Shown: positions 8,466-16,727 of the stretch, in pieces
Numbering within the stretch: the stretch's first letter is position 1
Layout of the letters: every line of letters starts with the position of its first letter
NCBI RefSeq assembly: GCF_000521505.1
Contig: NZ_CP003915.1
Coordinates: 930,001 to 994,000, forward strand
Source: Advenella mimigardefordensis DPN7
GTDB taxonomy: Bacteria > Pseudomonadota > Gammaproteobacteria > Burkholderiales > Burkholderiaceae_B
Length of the DNA stretch: 64,000 bases
Reading direction: 5' to 3'
Translations under genes and position numbers: made by a program
Notes under the pieces: model-generated
Seen by the model: only the letters and a program-made list of their open reading frames with translations
Database searches by the model: none
Told to the model about the DNA's origin: nothing

Positions 8466-9116
8466 ATGGACTCATTTTCTTCCGTACAGTTGCTGTATCT
8501 GCTCAAGGGTGTGGGCTGGACACTGGTGTTATCGCTTATTTCATTTGCGCTCGGATCGATAGCAGGGTTTGCCGTGATGCTGGCTCGCGTGTCGGTTCAC
8601 AAGCCGATTCGGGTCATTACATCTGTCTATATTCAGATTATTCAGGGCATTCCCTTGCTGGTCCTGCTCTTTATCGTTTATTTCGGCGTGGGTATTTTCG
8701 GTATCAATGTCGCGCCACTGGTTGCATCGGCCGTTGCGCTGATGATCCATGTAAGTGCATTTCTGGGTGAGATCTGGCGCGGCAGCGTGCAGGCCATCGA
8801 GAAAACGCAGTGGGAAGCCTCGGAGTGTCTGGGTTTGTCGCGCTGGCAATCGCTGATTCTGGTGATTATTCCTCAGGCATTACGGATGTCATTGCCACCG
8901 TCAGTGGGCTATCTGGTACAGGTTATCAAACTGACATCGCTGGCGTCGGTTGTTGGATTCGTGGAGCTGACACGCGCCGGGCAGATTATCAATAACTCGC
9001 TGTTCCAGCCATTTCTGGTATTCGTGCTGGTGGGCATCTTTTATTTTGTGCTTTGTTATCCCTTGTCCTTATGGAGCAGAGCCATGGAGAGAAAACTGAA
9101 TGTCGGCAATCGTTAA
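8466..9116 (+). CDS. polar-amino-acid-type ABC permease, second subunit
   Basis: A 216-residue PAAT permease beginning 3 bases after the first permease stops. About five TM segments; the coupling loop GEIWRGSVQAIEKTQWEASE lies near residues 102-121, followed by CLGLSRWQSLILVIIPQALR. It forms the heterodimeric membrane channel with the 7696 product. Its last 17 bases overlap the ATPase gene, so translation is coupled. Confidence 0.92.
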   Translation: MDSFSSVQLLYLLKGVGWTLVLSLISFALGSIAGFAVMLARVSVHKPIRVITSVYIQIIQGIPLLVLLFIVYFGVGIFGINVAPLVASAVALMIHVSAFLGEIWRGSVQAIEKTQWEASECLGLSRWQSLILVIIPQALRMSLPPSVGYLVQVIKLTSLASVVGFVELTRAGQIINNSLFQPFLVFVLVGIFYFVLCYPLSLWSRAMERKLNVGNR

Positions 9117-9828
9117 TGTACGGGATGTGCACAAGAAGTTCGGAGAAAATGAGGTCCTGCGGGGCGTGTCGTTTGAAATAGAACGCGGTCAGGTGGTGGC
9201 CATCATCGGCCAGAGTGGATCGGGAAAAAGCACGGCTTTGCGCTGCATGGATCACCTGGAGACCATCAATAGTGGTTCGATTTCGGTCTGCGGTCATGAG
9301 CTCGGTACCGGCACGGTCAATTTACGGGAATTGCGCAAGGATGTAGGCATTGTGTTCCAGAGCTACAACCTGTTTCCGCACCTGACGGTTCAGCAAAATA
9401 TCATGCTTGCGTTAAAGCATGTGCGCAAGCTATCGCGTGACGAGTGCAGCCGCAAGGCGCAGTATGTACTGGAAAAAGTGGGCCTGGCAGAAAAGGCGGA
9501 CAGCTATCCGGAACAGCTATCGGGCGGCCAGCAGCAGCGGGTGGCGATTGCCCGATCCCTGGCCATGGAACCCAAAGTCATGCTCTTTGATGAAGTCACC
9601 TCTGCGCTGGACCCGCAATTGACCGGTGAAGTGCTCCGCGTGATTGAAGACCTGGCCAAAGGCGGGATGACCATGGTACTGGTCACGCACGAAATGTCTT
9701 TTGCACGCAGAGTGGCCGATAAGATTATTTATATGTATCAGGGCCTGGTATGGGAAACCGGCGGACCGGAGATCCTGACCAATCCACAAACGCGCGAACT
9801 GCAGGATTTTATTGGCACCGGCTTATAG
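9100..9828 (+). CDS. polar-amino-acid-type ABC ATPase
   Basis: A 242-residue ABC ATPase of the GlnQ/HisP type. Walker A GQSGSGKST (37-45), Q-loop VFQSYNLFPH (85-94), signature LSGGQ (140-144), Walker B MLFDE (161-165) and switch His in VLVTHEMSFA. The D-loop region reads DEVTSALDP where the other two PAAT ATPases in this window have DEPTSALDP. It energises uptake through the two preceding permeases. The start overlaps the second permease by 17 bases. Confidence 0.94.
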   Translation: MSAIVNVRDVHKKFGENEVLRGVSFEIERGQVVAIIGQSGSGKSTALRCMDHLETINSGSISVCGHELGTGTVNLRELRKDVGIVFQSYNLFPHLTVQQNIMLALKHVRKLSRDECSRKAQYVLEKVGLAEKADSYPEQLSGGQQQRVAIARSLAMEPKVMLFDEVTSALDPQLTGEVLRVIEDLAKGGMTMVLVTHEMSFARRVADKIIYMYQGLVWETGGPEILTNPQTRELQDFIGTGL

Positions 9829-9872
9829 CCGTTTGTCGCAGCTCACTCAATTTATAAAAGGTAGGATGACAA

Positions 9873-10664
9873 ATGAAATTGATTCAGACAGTGAAAATGA
9901 TCGGCCTTGGTTTAAGCCTGATGGGGGTTTGCACGGCCAGCCATGCTGATGCACTGGATACCATCAAGAAAAATGGCACGATCCGCGTAGCGGTGGCCAT
10001 GGGCGTACCCATGTTCAGCTATGCCAATGCCAATATGGAACCTGAGGGTTCAGATGTAGACACCGCCAAATTATTGGCTAAAGATCTTGGTGTCAAGCTG
10101 GATCTGGTGCAAATTACCAATGCGGCGCGAGTGCCCAGTATTCAGACCGGTAAGGCAGATCTGACGGTATCGAGTCTGTCGATTACGCCGGAGCGAGCCA
10201 AAGTGGTTGACTTCACGATACCGTATGCCTCACTGCAGACCATTGTTGCAGCGCCCAAGGATGTGCAAATTAAGGATTACGCCGATCTTAAGGGCCTGCG
10301 CCTGGGAGTTACACGGGCGACAGTGAATGATGCCGATGTGACCAAAAATGCCAAAGACGCCAATATCCGCCGTTTCGAAGATGACGCGACACTGGTGACT
10401 GCGGGCGTATCCGGGCAGGTTCAGGCGGTGTCTTCTCAATGGCCGATCGTTGCGGAAATAAACAAGAAACAGACCAGCAATCCCTTTGAGACAAAATTTG
10501 TGCAGCATGAGTTCATGCTGGGCATCGCTTTGCCCAAGAACAATCCAGAGCTAAAGGCCTGGCTGGACAAGTGGATTCTTGAGAACCTGAAGAATGGCAA
10601 ACTGAACGAAATTTATAAAAAATATCACGGCAATGAATTATCAACGAAGGTGGTCAATCAGTAG
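9873..10664 (+). CDS. ABC solute receptor of PAAT family with altered ligand pocket
   Basis: A 263-residue periplasmic receptor with a signal peptide (cleavage near SHA/DA, residue 26) and a type-II binding fold. The Arg that binds the ligand carboxylate is kept (SLSITPER, R108). The usual GrvDAxxxD segment carrying Asp for the amino group reads GQVQAVSSQ (181-189), lacking both Asp residues. The HisJ-like receptor at 56482 has GRVDATLQD at the same place. The ligand is thus probably a carboxylate without the alpha-amino group; being downstream of udh, a uronate or aldarate is an attractive inference. GTAGGATG precedes the ATG. Confidence 0.9.
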   Translation: MKLIQTVKMIGLGLSLMGVCTASHADALDTIKKNGTIRVAVAMGVPMFSYANANMEPEGSDVDTAKLLAKDLGVKLDLVQITNAARVPSIQTGKADLTVSSLSITPERAKVVDFTIPYASLQTIVAAPKDVQIKDYADLKGLRLGVTRATVNDADVTKNAKDANIRRFEDDATLVTAGVSGQVQAVSSQWPIVAEINKKQTSNPFETKFVQHEFMLGIALPKNNPELKAWLDKWILENLKNGKLNEIYKKYHGNELSTKVVNQ

Positions 10665-10680
10665 CTGAGAAGCCCATCGG

Positions 10681-10719
10681 CGTTGTCCTGGCGCCATGGT
10701 GAAGCGCGCCGGGACAACG
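10681..10719. terminator. bidirectional terminator-like hairpin
   Basis: Arms CGTTGTCC (10681-10688) and GGACAACG (10712-10719), extended inward by GGCGC/GCGCC after one mismatch. It sits in the 57-base gap between convergent genes (ABC receptor and HMG-CoA reductase). No clear T-run, so it may be a weak or factor-assisted terminator. Confidence 0.5.
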
Positions 10720-10721
10720 AT

Positions 10722-11996
10722 CTATTGATCTGGCTTCAGGTCTTGCAGTATTTTTTGCGCGACGTCGATTCGTATGGTGCCCTGAGCGATCAGGGCATTG
10801 GCCACCTGATCGATCTGCTGTCCGACAGCTCCCGCCATCATGGCGACATTTTGAGCATGTAGCGCCATATGCCCCTTTTGGATGCCCGTCGTTGCCAGCG
10901 CTTTTAGCGCAGCAAAATTTTGTGCCAATCCGGTGGCTGCAATAATCCGGGCCAGTTGATTGGCACTCTTAACGCCAAGTATTTGCAGATTGGTTTTCGC
11001 CGTCGGGTGCAGTTTAGTGGCTCCGCCGATCAGGCCTACAGCCATGGGAATTTCTATGCTGCCGACCAGATCGCCATTTTTGTTGACTTCCCAGTGAGTC
11101 AGGCTGCCGTAGTGGCCATCACGTGCGGCATAAGCGTGCGCTCCTGCCTCTACGGCGCGTGTGTCATTGCCGGTTGCCAGCACGACTGCCGATACACCAT
11201 TCATTATGCCCTTATTATGTGTCGCAGCGCGGTAAGGATCAGATTTTGCGAAATGATAGGCGCTCATAATGCCATCGCGAATCGCTTCTCCACCGATAGC
11301 ATCACACGTCCATGTCGCACGCGCACGGGCCAGCCGTTTATCAGCCAGATTTGAAAGAATTCGCAGATACACTTTGCCACCCGTCCACTGTTCAATCAAT
11401 GGTGCCAGTTTCTCCGCCATGGTATTGACCGCATTGGCTCCCATGGCATCACGCGTGTCGACGATCAGGTGTGTAATGACCATCGGTCCGCTGTTTGAGT
11501 CAATCACTCGTACTTCGATATCCTGCAGACCACCACCCAATGAAAGCAGAATAGGGTCGCAATCATCACATAGTTTTTTTATCTGTGCTTTATGTTCCAG
11601 TATGGTCACTCTGCAGAACTGTGGGCTTGTGATGTTCACCAACTGAATCTGGGCAATCATCTGCGAGCCCGACATGGATGTGATGAAGCCGCCGTTCTCA
11701 TAACACTGTCTGGCTGCATTACAAACCGCAGCCACCACCGACGATTCTTCTGTAGCCATTGGCACCAGGACATCGGTACCATCAATCTTCATATTCGTGG
11801 CAACGCCAACCGGGATATTCATTGTGGTAATGACATTTTCAATGAGATGATCAGCGATGTCAGCGGGTAAATTGCCCGTGTTAAGCATGGATTCGAGTGC
11901 GCCGGGATCCAGATTGCATCGTTCTTTCAGAATATCCAGGCGACCTTGTATTCCCAGTTTGTGGAAGCCGGCAATTCGAGAGCTGAGTTCAGACAT
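10722..11996 (-). CDS. mvaA: hydroxymethylglutaryl-CoA reductase, degradative (class II)
   Basis: A 424-residue class II HMG-CoA reductase, which in mevalonate-using bacteria runs oxidatively (mevalonate + CoA + 2 NAD+ to HMG-CoA). Catalytic residues match the Pseudomonas mevalonii enzyme: Glu83/84 in ATEESSVVAA, Lys262 in THNKGIMNG, Asp278 in TGNDTRAVEAGAH, His376 in QKGHMALHA. DAMGANAVNT (183-192) is the nucleotide-binding segment. Length matches the 428-residue P. mevalonii enzyme. It is followed in the same direction order by TRAP transporter genes upstream (12027-14941), so the unit likely imports and oxidises mevalonate or a related 3-hydroxy acid. No lyase gene is adjacent. Confidence 0.93.
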   Translation of the reverse strand: MSELSSRIAGFHKLGIQGRLDILKERCNLDPGALESMLNTGNLPADIADHLIENVITTMNIPVGVATNMKIDGTDVLVPMATEESSVVAAVCNAARQCYENGGFITSMSGSQMIAQIQLVNITSPQFCRVTILEHKAQIKKLCDDCDPILLSLGGGLQDIEVRVIDSNSGPMVITHLIVDTRDAMGANAVNTMAEKLAPLIEQWTGGKVYLRILSNLADKRLARARATWTCDAIGGEAIRDGIMSAYHFAKSDPYRAATHNKGIMNGVSAVVLATGNDTRAVEAGAHAYAARDGHYGSLTHWEVNKNGDLVGSIEIPMAVGLIGGATKLHPTAKTNLQILGVKSANQLARIIAATGLAQNFAALKALATTGIQKGHMALHAQNVAMMAGAVGQQIDQVANALIAQGTIRIDVAQKILQDLKPDQ

Positions 11997-12026
11997 GGTG
12001 TTTCGTTCCGTTTGAAAAATGAAAAA

Positions 12027-13340
12027 TCAACGTTTGTCCATCAAGGATGGGAGCCAGGTAACAAGATCAGGGAAGACCGCACAAAATATCAGGGCGCACA
12101 TTTGCAGCAGCATGAAGGGTAGAACGCCCTTGTATACCGTTTCCATACCCAAATGCGCAGGTAACGGTCCCTTTATGTAGAACAGGGTGTAACCAAAAGG
12201 AGGGCTGATATAACCTGTTTGTATAGTGATGGCATACAGGACGCCGAACCAGATTTCGTCAAATCCAAGCAGCTTGACGATAGGCAAAAAGACAGGCACC
12301 GTGAGCAGGATGATGCCGATTTCGTCCAGGACAGTTCCCAGAAATATCAGAATGAGCATCATCGCCGCGAGTATGACGTAAGGATGCACCTGCATGTCGC
12401 GAATCAGGTTCAGGAGTGTGTCGGCTCCGCCCAGGCCTGTAAAAACCGAAACATAGGCTTTTGCACCAATGGTAATCCACAGAATCATTGTGGTGGCTTT
12501 CGCTGTTTCGAATGTTGCATGACGAATGCCGGAAAAGTCGAGTTTGCGCTTGAGTAAGCCGATAATGAATGCACCTGCTACGCCAACGGCAGCTGCTTCA
12601 GTGGGTGTGGCGATACCAAAAAATATTGAGCCCAATATTAATATGACAAGGATAACCGGGAAAATAATGCCCTTTATGCTGCGCAGCTTGGCGGCAAAGG
12701 GAACACGCTTACGCTGGGACTGGGGAATGCGATCAGGGTGCGCATACGCAATGTAAAGAATATATAGAATATAAATAAAAGCGAGGATCAGACCAGGTAC
12801 GATGCCAGCAATGAGCATCTTCCCAATCGATACCTGGGCAGTGACAGCATAGACAATGGTCAGAATTGACGGCGGAATGAGAATGCCAAGGGTGCCGGAT
12901 GCACATATCGTGCCGGTTACCAGCTTTGGGTCATATCCACGCTTGAGCATTTCGGGCATGGCCAGAAGCCCCATTGCAGTGACCGCTGCGCCGACGACAC
13001 CTGTCATTGCGGCCATGAGCACGCAGATTAGAACCGTACCAATGGCCAGGCCACCCCGTAAGCGCCCGAACCAGATCTCCATAACGCCGTATAGCTCTTC
13101 AATCACGCCGGTGCGCTGTAAAATCGCTGCCATGAAAATATATAAGGGGATGCCCAATAGCGCTTCGGAGTGCATGGTATCGAAAATCTGCAATACCATG
13201 ATTACCACTGCATTCGGATCCCAAAGGGTTACCGTAATAAGGAGTGACAAACCACCAAGCACGAAGGCAATAGGCAAGCCGGTCAGCATGAATAAGGTTA
13301 GGCCGGCAAACATAATGACCAAAATAATATTTGCGCTCAT
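12027..13340 (-). CDS. dctM: TRAP transporter large permease (DctM)
   Basis: A 437-residue inner-membrane protein with about 12 TM segments. GLPIAFVLGGLSLL (residues 21-34) and the conserved GTICASGTLGILIPPS near 145-160 are DctM hallmarks. It is the ion-coupled transport subunit using the periplasmic receptor encoded at 13898. Its ATG overlaps the DctQ stop (ATGA), giving coupled translation. A 30-base gap separates it from mvaA. Confidence 0.94.
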   Translation of the reverse strand: MSANIILVIMFAGLTLFMLTGLPIAFVLGGLSLLITVTLWDPNAVVIMVLQIFDTMHSEALLGIPLYIFMAAILQRTGVIEELYGVMEIWFGRLRGGLAIGTVLICVLMAAMTGVVGAAVTAMGLLAMPEMLKRGYDPKLVTGTICASGTLGILIPPSILTIVYAVTAQVSIGKMLIAGIVPGLILAFIYILYILYIAYAHPDRIPQSQRKRVPFAAKLRSIKGIIFPVILVILILGSIFFGIATPTEAAAVGVAGAFIIGLLKRKLDFSGIRHATFETAKATTMILWITIGAKAYVSVFTGLGGADTLLNLIRDMQVHPYVILAAMMLILIFLGTVLDEIGIILLTVPVFLPIVKLLGFDEIWFGVLYAITIQTGYISPPFGYTLFYIKGPLPAHLGMETVYKGVLPFMLLQMCALIFCAVFPDLVTWLPSLMDKR

Positions 13341-13846
13341 GGCTGTTCATCCTTTGCGCTGTACAGAACGGCCAGCATCTCTGCAAAACTCTGAAGCCCC
13401 AGCAATAAGACCGATATGGGTATGGCAAACTTGACGGGCCATACGGGTGGGTTCCAGGCAGAAAACGATGTTTCCTTATAATTCCATGCTTCAATCGCGG
13501 GTGCGAATGAATAGGAAAACATGATGATGCTGAAAACAATAATGATCAGAAAACTGAATAGATCAAGCAGTCGCTGATTTTTCACAGACAGTTTGTTTTG
13601 CAGCAGATCCAGACTCACATGGCCTCGCATATGCAGTAAATAGGCTCCGCCAAGCAGGAAGTAGGGGCCGAACAACAGCGTTGCCAGTTCCATTCCCCAT
13701 GTGGTAGGGGAATGAAATACATATCTGCTGACCACTTCGTATAACATCGAAAATACGATCACGAAAATAAGCAATGATGCGATATTAAAAAAGAACTTAT
13801 TGATGCGGGTAACACCCACAATATAGACGGACACGAAAGCAGGCAT
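13337..13846 (-). CDS. dctQ: TRAP transporter small permease (DctQ)
   Basis: A 169-residue four-TM protein with the DctQ pattern: a central TWGMELATLLFGPYFLLGGA segment (about 49-68) and MRGHVSLDLL after the second helix. It pairs with the DctM product, whose start it overlaps by four bases. The start at 13846 leaves a short 15-residue tail before the first TM; MTRINK-like internal starts are not available, so ATG 13846 is kept. Confidence 0.9.
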   Translation of the reverse strand: MPAFVSVYIVGVTRINKFFFNIASLLIFVIVFSMLYEVVSRYVFHSPTTWGMELATLLFGPYFLLGGAYLLHMRGHVSLDLLQNKLSVKNQRLLDLFSFLIIIVFSIIMFSYSFAPAIEAWNYKETSFSAWNPPVWPVKFAIPISVLLLGLQSFAEMLAVLYSAKDEQP

Positions 13847-13897
13847 GGGAAAATCCAGGAAACAATGTTGTGGGTAGCGTCTATGGCAGTTAAATGT

Positions 13898-14941
13898 TTA
13901 AGACAGTAGTCCGAGGTCTTTCATAAATGCGATTTGGCTGTCCATCATTTTTTTTGCCAGAGGATTGTTCCTGGTTGCCGATTCCCACGCCTTGACCGCC
14001 TGCGTCCGGCCTTGTGCCAGTTCATCCGCACTCAGCGCAATCACTTCTACGCCCTTGCTCTGAAAGGCTTTCAGTGCAACGGTGTCGGCCACCAGAATAT
14101 GCTGCCGCAAGGCACCGGAAACCTCCCGTGCTGCGGTGGCCAGGGCCGCCTTATGCGACGCAGACAGTTTCTCGTATGCGCCGCGATTGGCGACGTAACT
14201 TGTTGCTGTGGTGGGCTGATGCGGGCCTGGCATGACAATGTATTTGGCTACTTCTGCAAGGCCCGCTTCAAGATTGGCTGTCAGATCGCCACGGTCGGCA
14301 AAATCAATCACTCCTTTATCCAACGCAGAATAGACTTCGTTTGTTGCAAGCGTTGTGACAGATACTCCTAGCGCGCCCATGACAGTAGAGGCGAGTCCGA
14401 CGAATCGCCCCTTTTTATTTTTCAGATCGGCGAGCGATTTGATCGGAACACGTGAATGTATCGGTTCCGGCCCGTAGACCGTGGGCGCGACATAATATAA
14501 TCCAGCGGGCTGATAGGCTTGGCGAGCCATGTCCAGTCCACCTTTTTCGTAGAACCAGGCTTCGTACTGGTCCGGTTCGGGGAATCCGAAAGGAACTGTG
14601 CTGGTAAACGCCAGGGCGGGGATTTTTCCTGCTTCGTAGCCGTCGAATGTCTTCATCATCTGAAAGGCGCCGCCGCGCACGGCGTCAAACGCCTGGTTTG
14701 CAGGAACCAGCTGACCCGCCGAGTAAAGTTGAATCTGGAATGTGTTGTCAGTCAGCTCTGCAACACGCTTGACAAATATTTCTTCAAATTTTTGTGGTGT
14801 GGTGCCACCGTCCCACAACGATTGCATCTTCCACTTCACGATTTCCTGAGCACGTGCGACAGCAGGCATAGCCAGGGCGCCGATACTTGCGGCAGTTCCC
14901 GTGGCCATTTTTTTTAATAGATGGCGGCGTACGATTTTCAT
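13898..14941 (-). CDS. dctP: TRAP transporter solute receptor (DctP family)
   Basis: A 347-residue DctP-family periplasmic receptor. The N-terminus (VRRHLLKKMATGTAASIGAL) has a twin Arg and could be Tat-exported, with cleavage after ARA near residue 31. AGQLVPANQAFDAVRGGAFQ and the ligand-carboxylate Arg region KKGRFVGLA (near 180) fit the family. CAAGGAG precedes the ATG. It is the first gene of the TRAP-mvaA operon and divergent from the MocR regulator; GGTACRGT boxes lie in its promoter region. Candidate ligand by context: mevalonate or another 3-hydroxy carboxylate. Confidence 0.92.
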   Translation of the reverse strand: MKIVRRHLLKKMATGTAASIGALAMPAVARAQEIVKWKMQSLWDGGTTPQKFEEIFVKRVAELTDNTFQIQLYSAGQLVPANQAFDAVRGGAFQMMKTFDGYEAGKIPALAFTSTVPFGFPEPDQYEAWFYEKGGLDMARQAYQPAGLYYVAPTVYGPEPIHSRVPIKSLADLKNKKGRFVGLASTVMGALGVSVTTLATNEVYSALDKGVIDFADRGDLTANLEAGLAEVAKYIVMPGPHQPTTATSYVANRGAYEKLSASHKAALATAAREVSGALRQHILVADTVALKAFQSKGVEVIALSADELAQGRTQAVKAWESATRNNPLAKKMMDSQIAFMKDLGLLS

Positions 14942-14971
14942 TTATGTCTCCTTGATTTTTTGAGATATATA

Positions 14972-15108
14972 GGTACAGTATTGGGTACGGTTCAAATATA
15001 TATTTGTCTGTTCTTCTGTTCGCTATGATGCTAAGTTATGGAAAATTAAACAAGGTACGGTTGACTTGAAATGTGTGGACACTGTACCTGTATGTGTAAG
15101 GGTACAGT
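14972..15108. promoter_or_regulatory. cluster of five GGTACRGT boxes (candidate MocR operators)
   Basis: GGTACAGT at 14972-14979, GGTACGGT at 14984-14991, GGTACGGT at 15054-15061, ACTGTACC (inverted) at 15081-15088, GGTACAGT at 15101-15108. The first two are direct repeats 12 bases apart, the last two a perfect inverted repeat with 12-base spacing. They occupy the gap between dctP and the mocR-like gene, on both promoter sides, as expected for an autoregulated MocR protein. Confidence 0.65.
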
Positions 15109-15140
15109 TATTGTGCGAAGCACCATATAACGGAACGAGA

Positions 15141-16493
15141 ATGAGTAAAATCAATAGTATTGTCGAGCACTTGCTTCTTGCCATACAGAATGGCAACCTG
15201 AAAAGCGGTCAGAAGTTGATGTCTATCCGCGTTGCCCGTGAGCATTTCAATGTGTCGAAGAACACCATGATCGATGTCTATGACCGACTCGTTTCCCTGG
15301 GTCATATCACGGCCCGACCTGGCTCCGGTTATTACGTCAGCAGTTTAAGTAAAAGGCAGAACAGAAACAGTACAACGCACATTGCTGAAGCAGTCGATGC
15401 CATATCGTTGTTGCGGGAACAATTGAATCAGACCTATCGTATCCGTGTTGGAGATGGCAGACCTCCATCATCATGGATGAGTCAGTTCGACTTTGATATG
15501 AGGCTCAAAATACCGAATGATAGTAAATATGGCTACGGGCATCCCATGGGTTTCGCACCGTTGCGTGAAGCGATCGCGCAAAATCTCATAGAGAGATCTA
15601 TTCAGGCATCGGCTGATCAGGTTTTGCTCACCTTCGGTGCTAACCATGCGATGGACTTGATTATCAAACAGTTTCTTTCTCCGGGCGATACGGTCCTTGT
15701 CGATAGCCCGGGGTACTATCCTTTGTTTGCGAAACTCAAGCTGTACAAAATCAGAATGATTGGCGTTAAGCGCGCTGGCACAGGCCCCGATACAGCTGAT
15801 CTGGAAGACAAAGCCAGACTACATCGTGCAAAGCTGTTTTTTACGCAAACACTGGGCCACAATCCGACCGGTGGCAGTGCAACCCTGGCCACACAATATC
15901 AGGTGCTCAAGCTGGCTGAAAAATATGATTTCAGGGTCGTCGAGAATGATGCGTTTGCGGACTTGCTGCCGCCCGGTGTGCCTCGTATGGCTAGCCTGGA
16001 CCAGTTGGATCGTATATTGTATATAGGCACTTTTTCCAAGACACTGTCGGCCAGTTTTCGGGTTGGCTATGTGGCCGGCAGACAGACCTTGATTGATTCT
16101 CTTTGTAATATAAAAATGCTTACTGTAGTCACGACTTCAGATTATCTTGAGCGATGGCTTTACAGTTTGATCGCTAATGGACAATATCTGAAGCACTTAC
16201 GGCGACTCAGGCCAATGCTCGAGCAGGCGGCAGCCCAGGCGTTGAATAATTTCTCCGAATTGGGATTTCATGTTCCTTATCAGTCAGAGGGAACCTATTA
16301 CATGTGGCTCGAATTGCCGGCTGATTTGGATGATATTCAAGTGGCTCGCCAGGCAGCCGAAGAGGGCATTTTCCTGGCACCGGGAACATTGTTTTATCCG
16401 GAGAAAAAAACCAGTCAAAAACCAGCCCTGAGAGTGAATGTCGCCTATGCCAATGATCACGATTTTCTGGCATTTCTGAGAAAACTGCTTTGA
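15141..16493 (+). CDS. MocR/GabR-type regulator (GntR HTH fused to aminotransferase-like domain)
   Basis: A 450-residue PLP-binding-fold regulator. Residues 1-70 are the GntR winged HTH (SVRVAREHFNVSKNT-type segment; SGYYVSSL at the end), then a linker, then a fold-type I aminotransferase domain (about 110-450). HNPTGG and the PLP-Lys segment TFSKTLSASFRVGY (K300) are intact. The ATG at 15141 is preferred; the reading frame stays open upstream to a TTG at 15066, but that stretch holds two of the GGTACRGT boxes. Divergent from the TRAP-mvaA operon and most likely its regulator. Effector unknown; MocR proteins often sense amino compounds via PLP, unexpected for a mevalonate operon. Confidence 0.9.
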   Translation: MSKINSIVEHLLLAIQNGNLKSGQKLMSIRVAREHFNVSKNTMIDVYDRLVSLGHITARPGSGYYVSSLSKRQNRNSTTHIAEAVDAISLLREQLNQTYRIRVGDGRPPSSWMSQFDFDMRLKIPNDSKYGYGHPMGFAPLREAIAQNLIERSIQASADQVLLTFGANHAMDLIIKQFLSPGDTVLVDSPGYYPLFAKLKLYKIRMIGVKRAGTGPDTADLEDKARLHRAKLFFTQTLGHNPTGGSATLATQYQVLKLAEKYDFRVVENDAFADLLPPGVPRMASLDQLDRILYIGTFSKTLSASFRVGYVAGRQTLIDSLCNIKMLTVVTTSDYLERWLYSLIANGQYLKHLRRLRPMLEQAAAQALNNFSELGFHVPYQSEGTYYMWLELPADLDDIQVARQAAEEGIFLAPGTLFYPEKKTSQKPALRVNVAYANDHDFLAFLRKLL

Positions 16494-16727
16494 GAGAACA
16501 GCACCTGTCGGGTAGCATAGAACAGTGTCGTTGCGCACGGCAACGAATGGACAACCGTTAATATCTGTCAAGGCACCTTCCCATGCATCGTGCCTGCTTC
16601 CTGACGTTAGGAAGTATGTCATACTGAGACGCGTTACCTCTCTATCTTGTAGCAAAAAGCGTCATCTCTTCCGTTATCCGTTTTCGTTTCAACTGATCAT
16701 TATTCACGTCCTTTCAAGGAGACACTA

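Noticed and set aside
10681..10719. Possible sRNA or attenuator
   Set aside because: The hairpin is between convergent stop codons, where a terminator is the simpler explanation.
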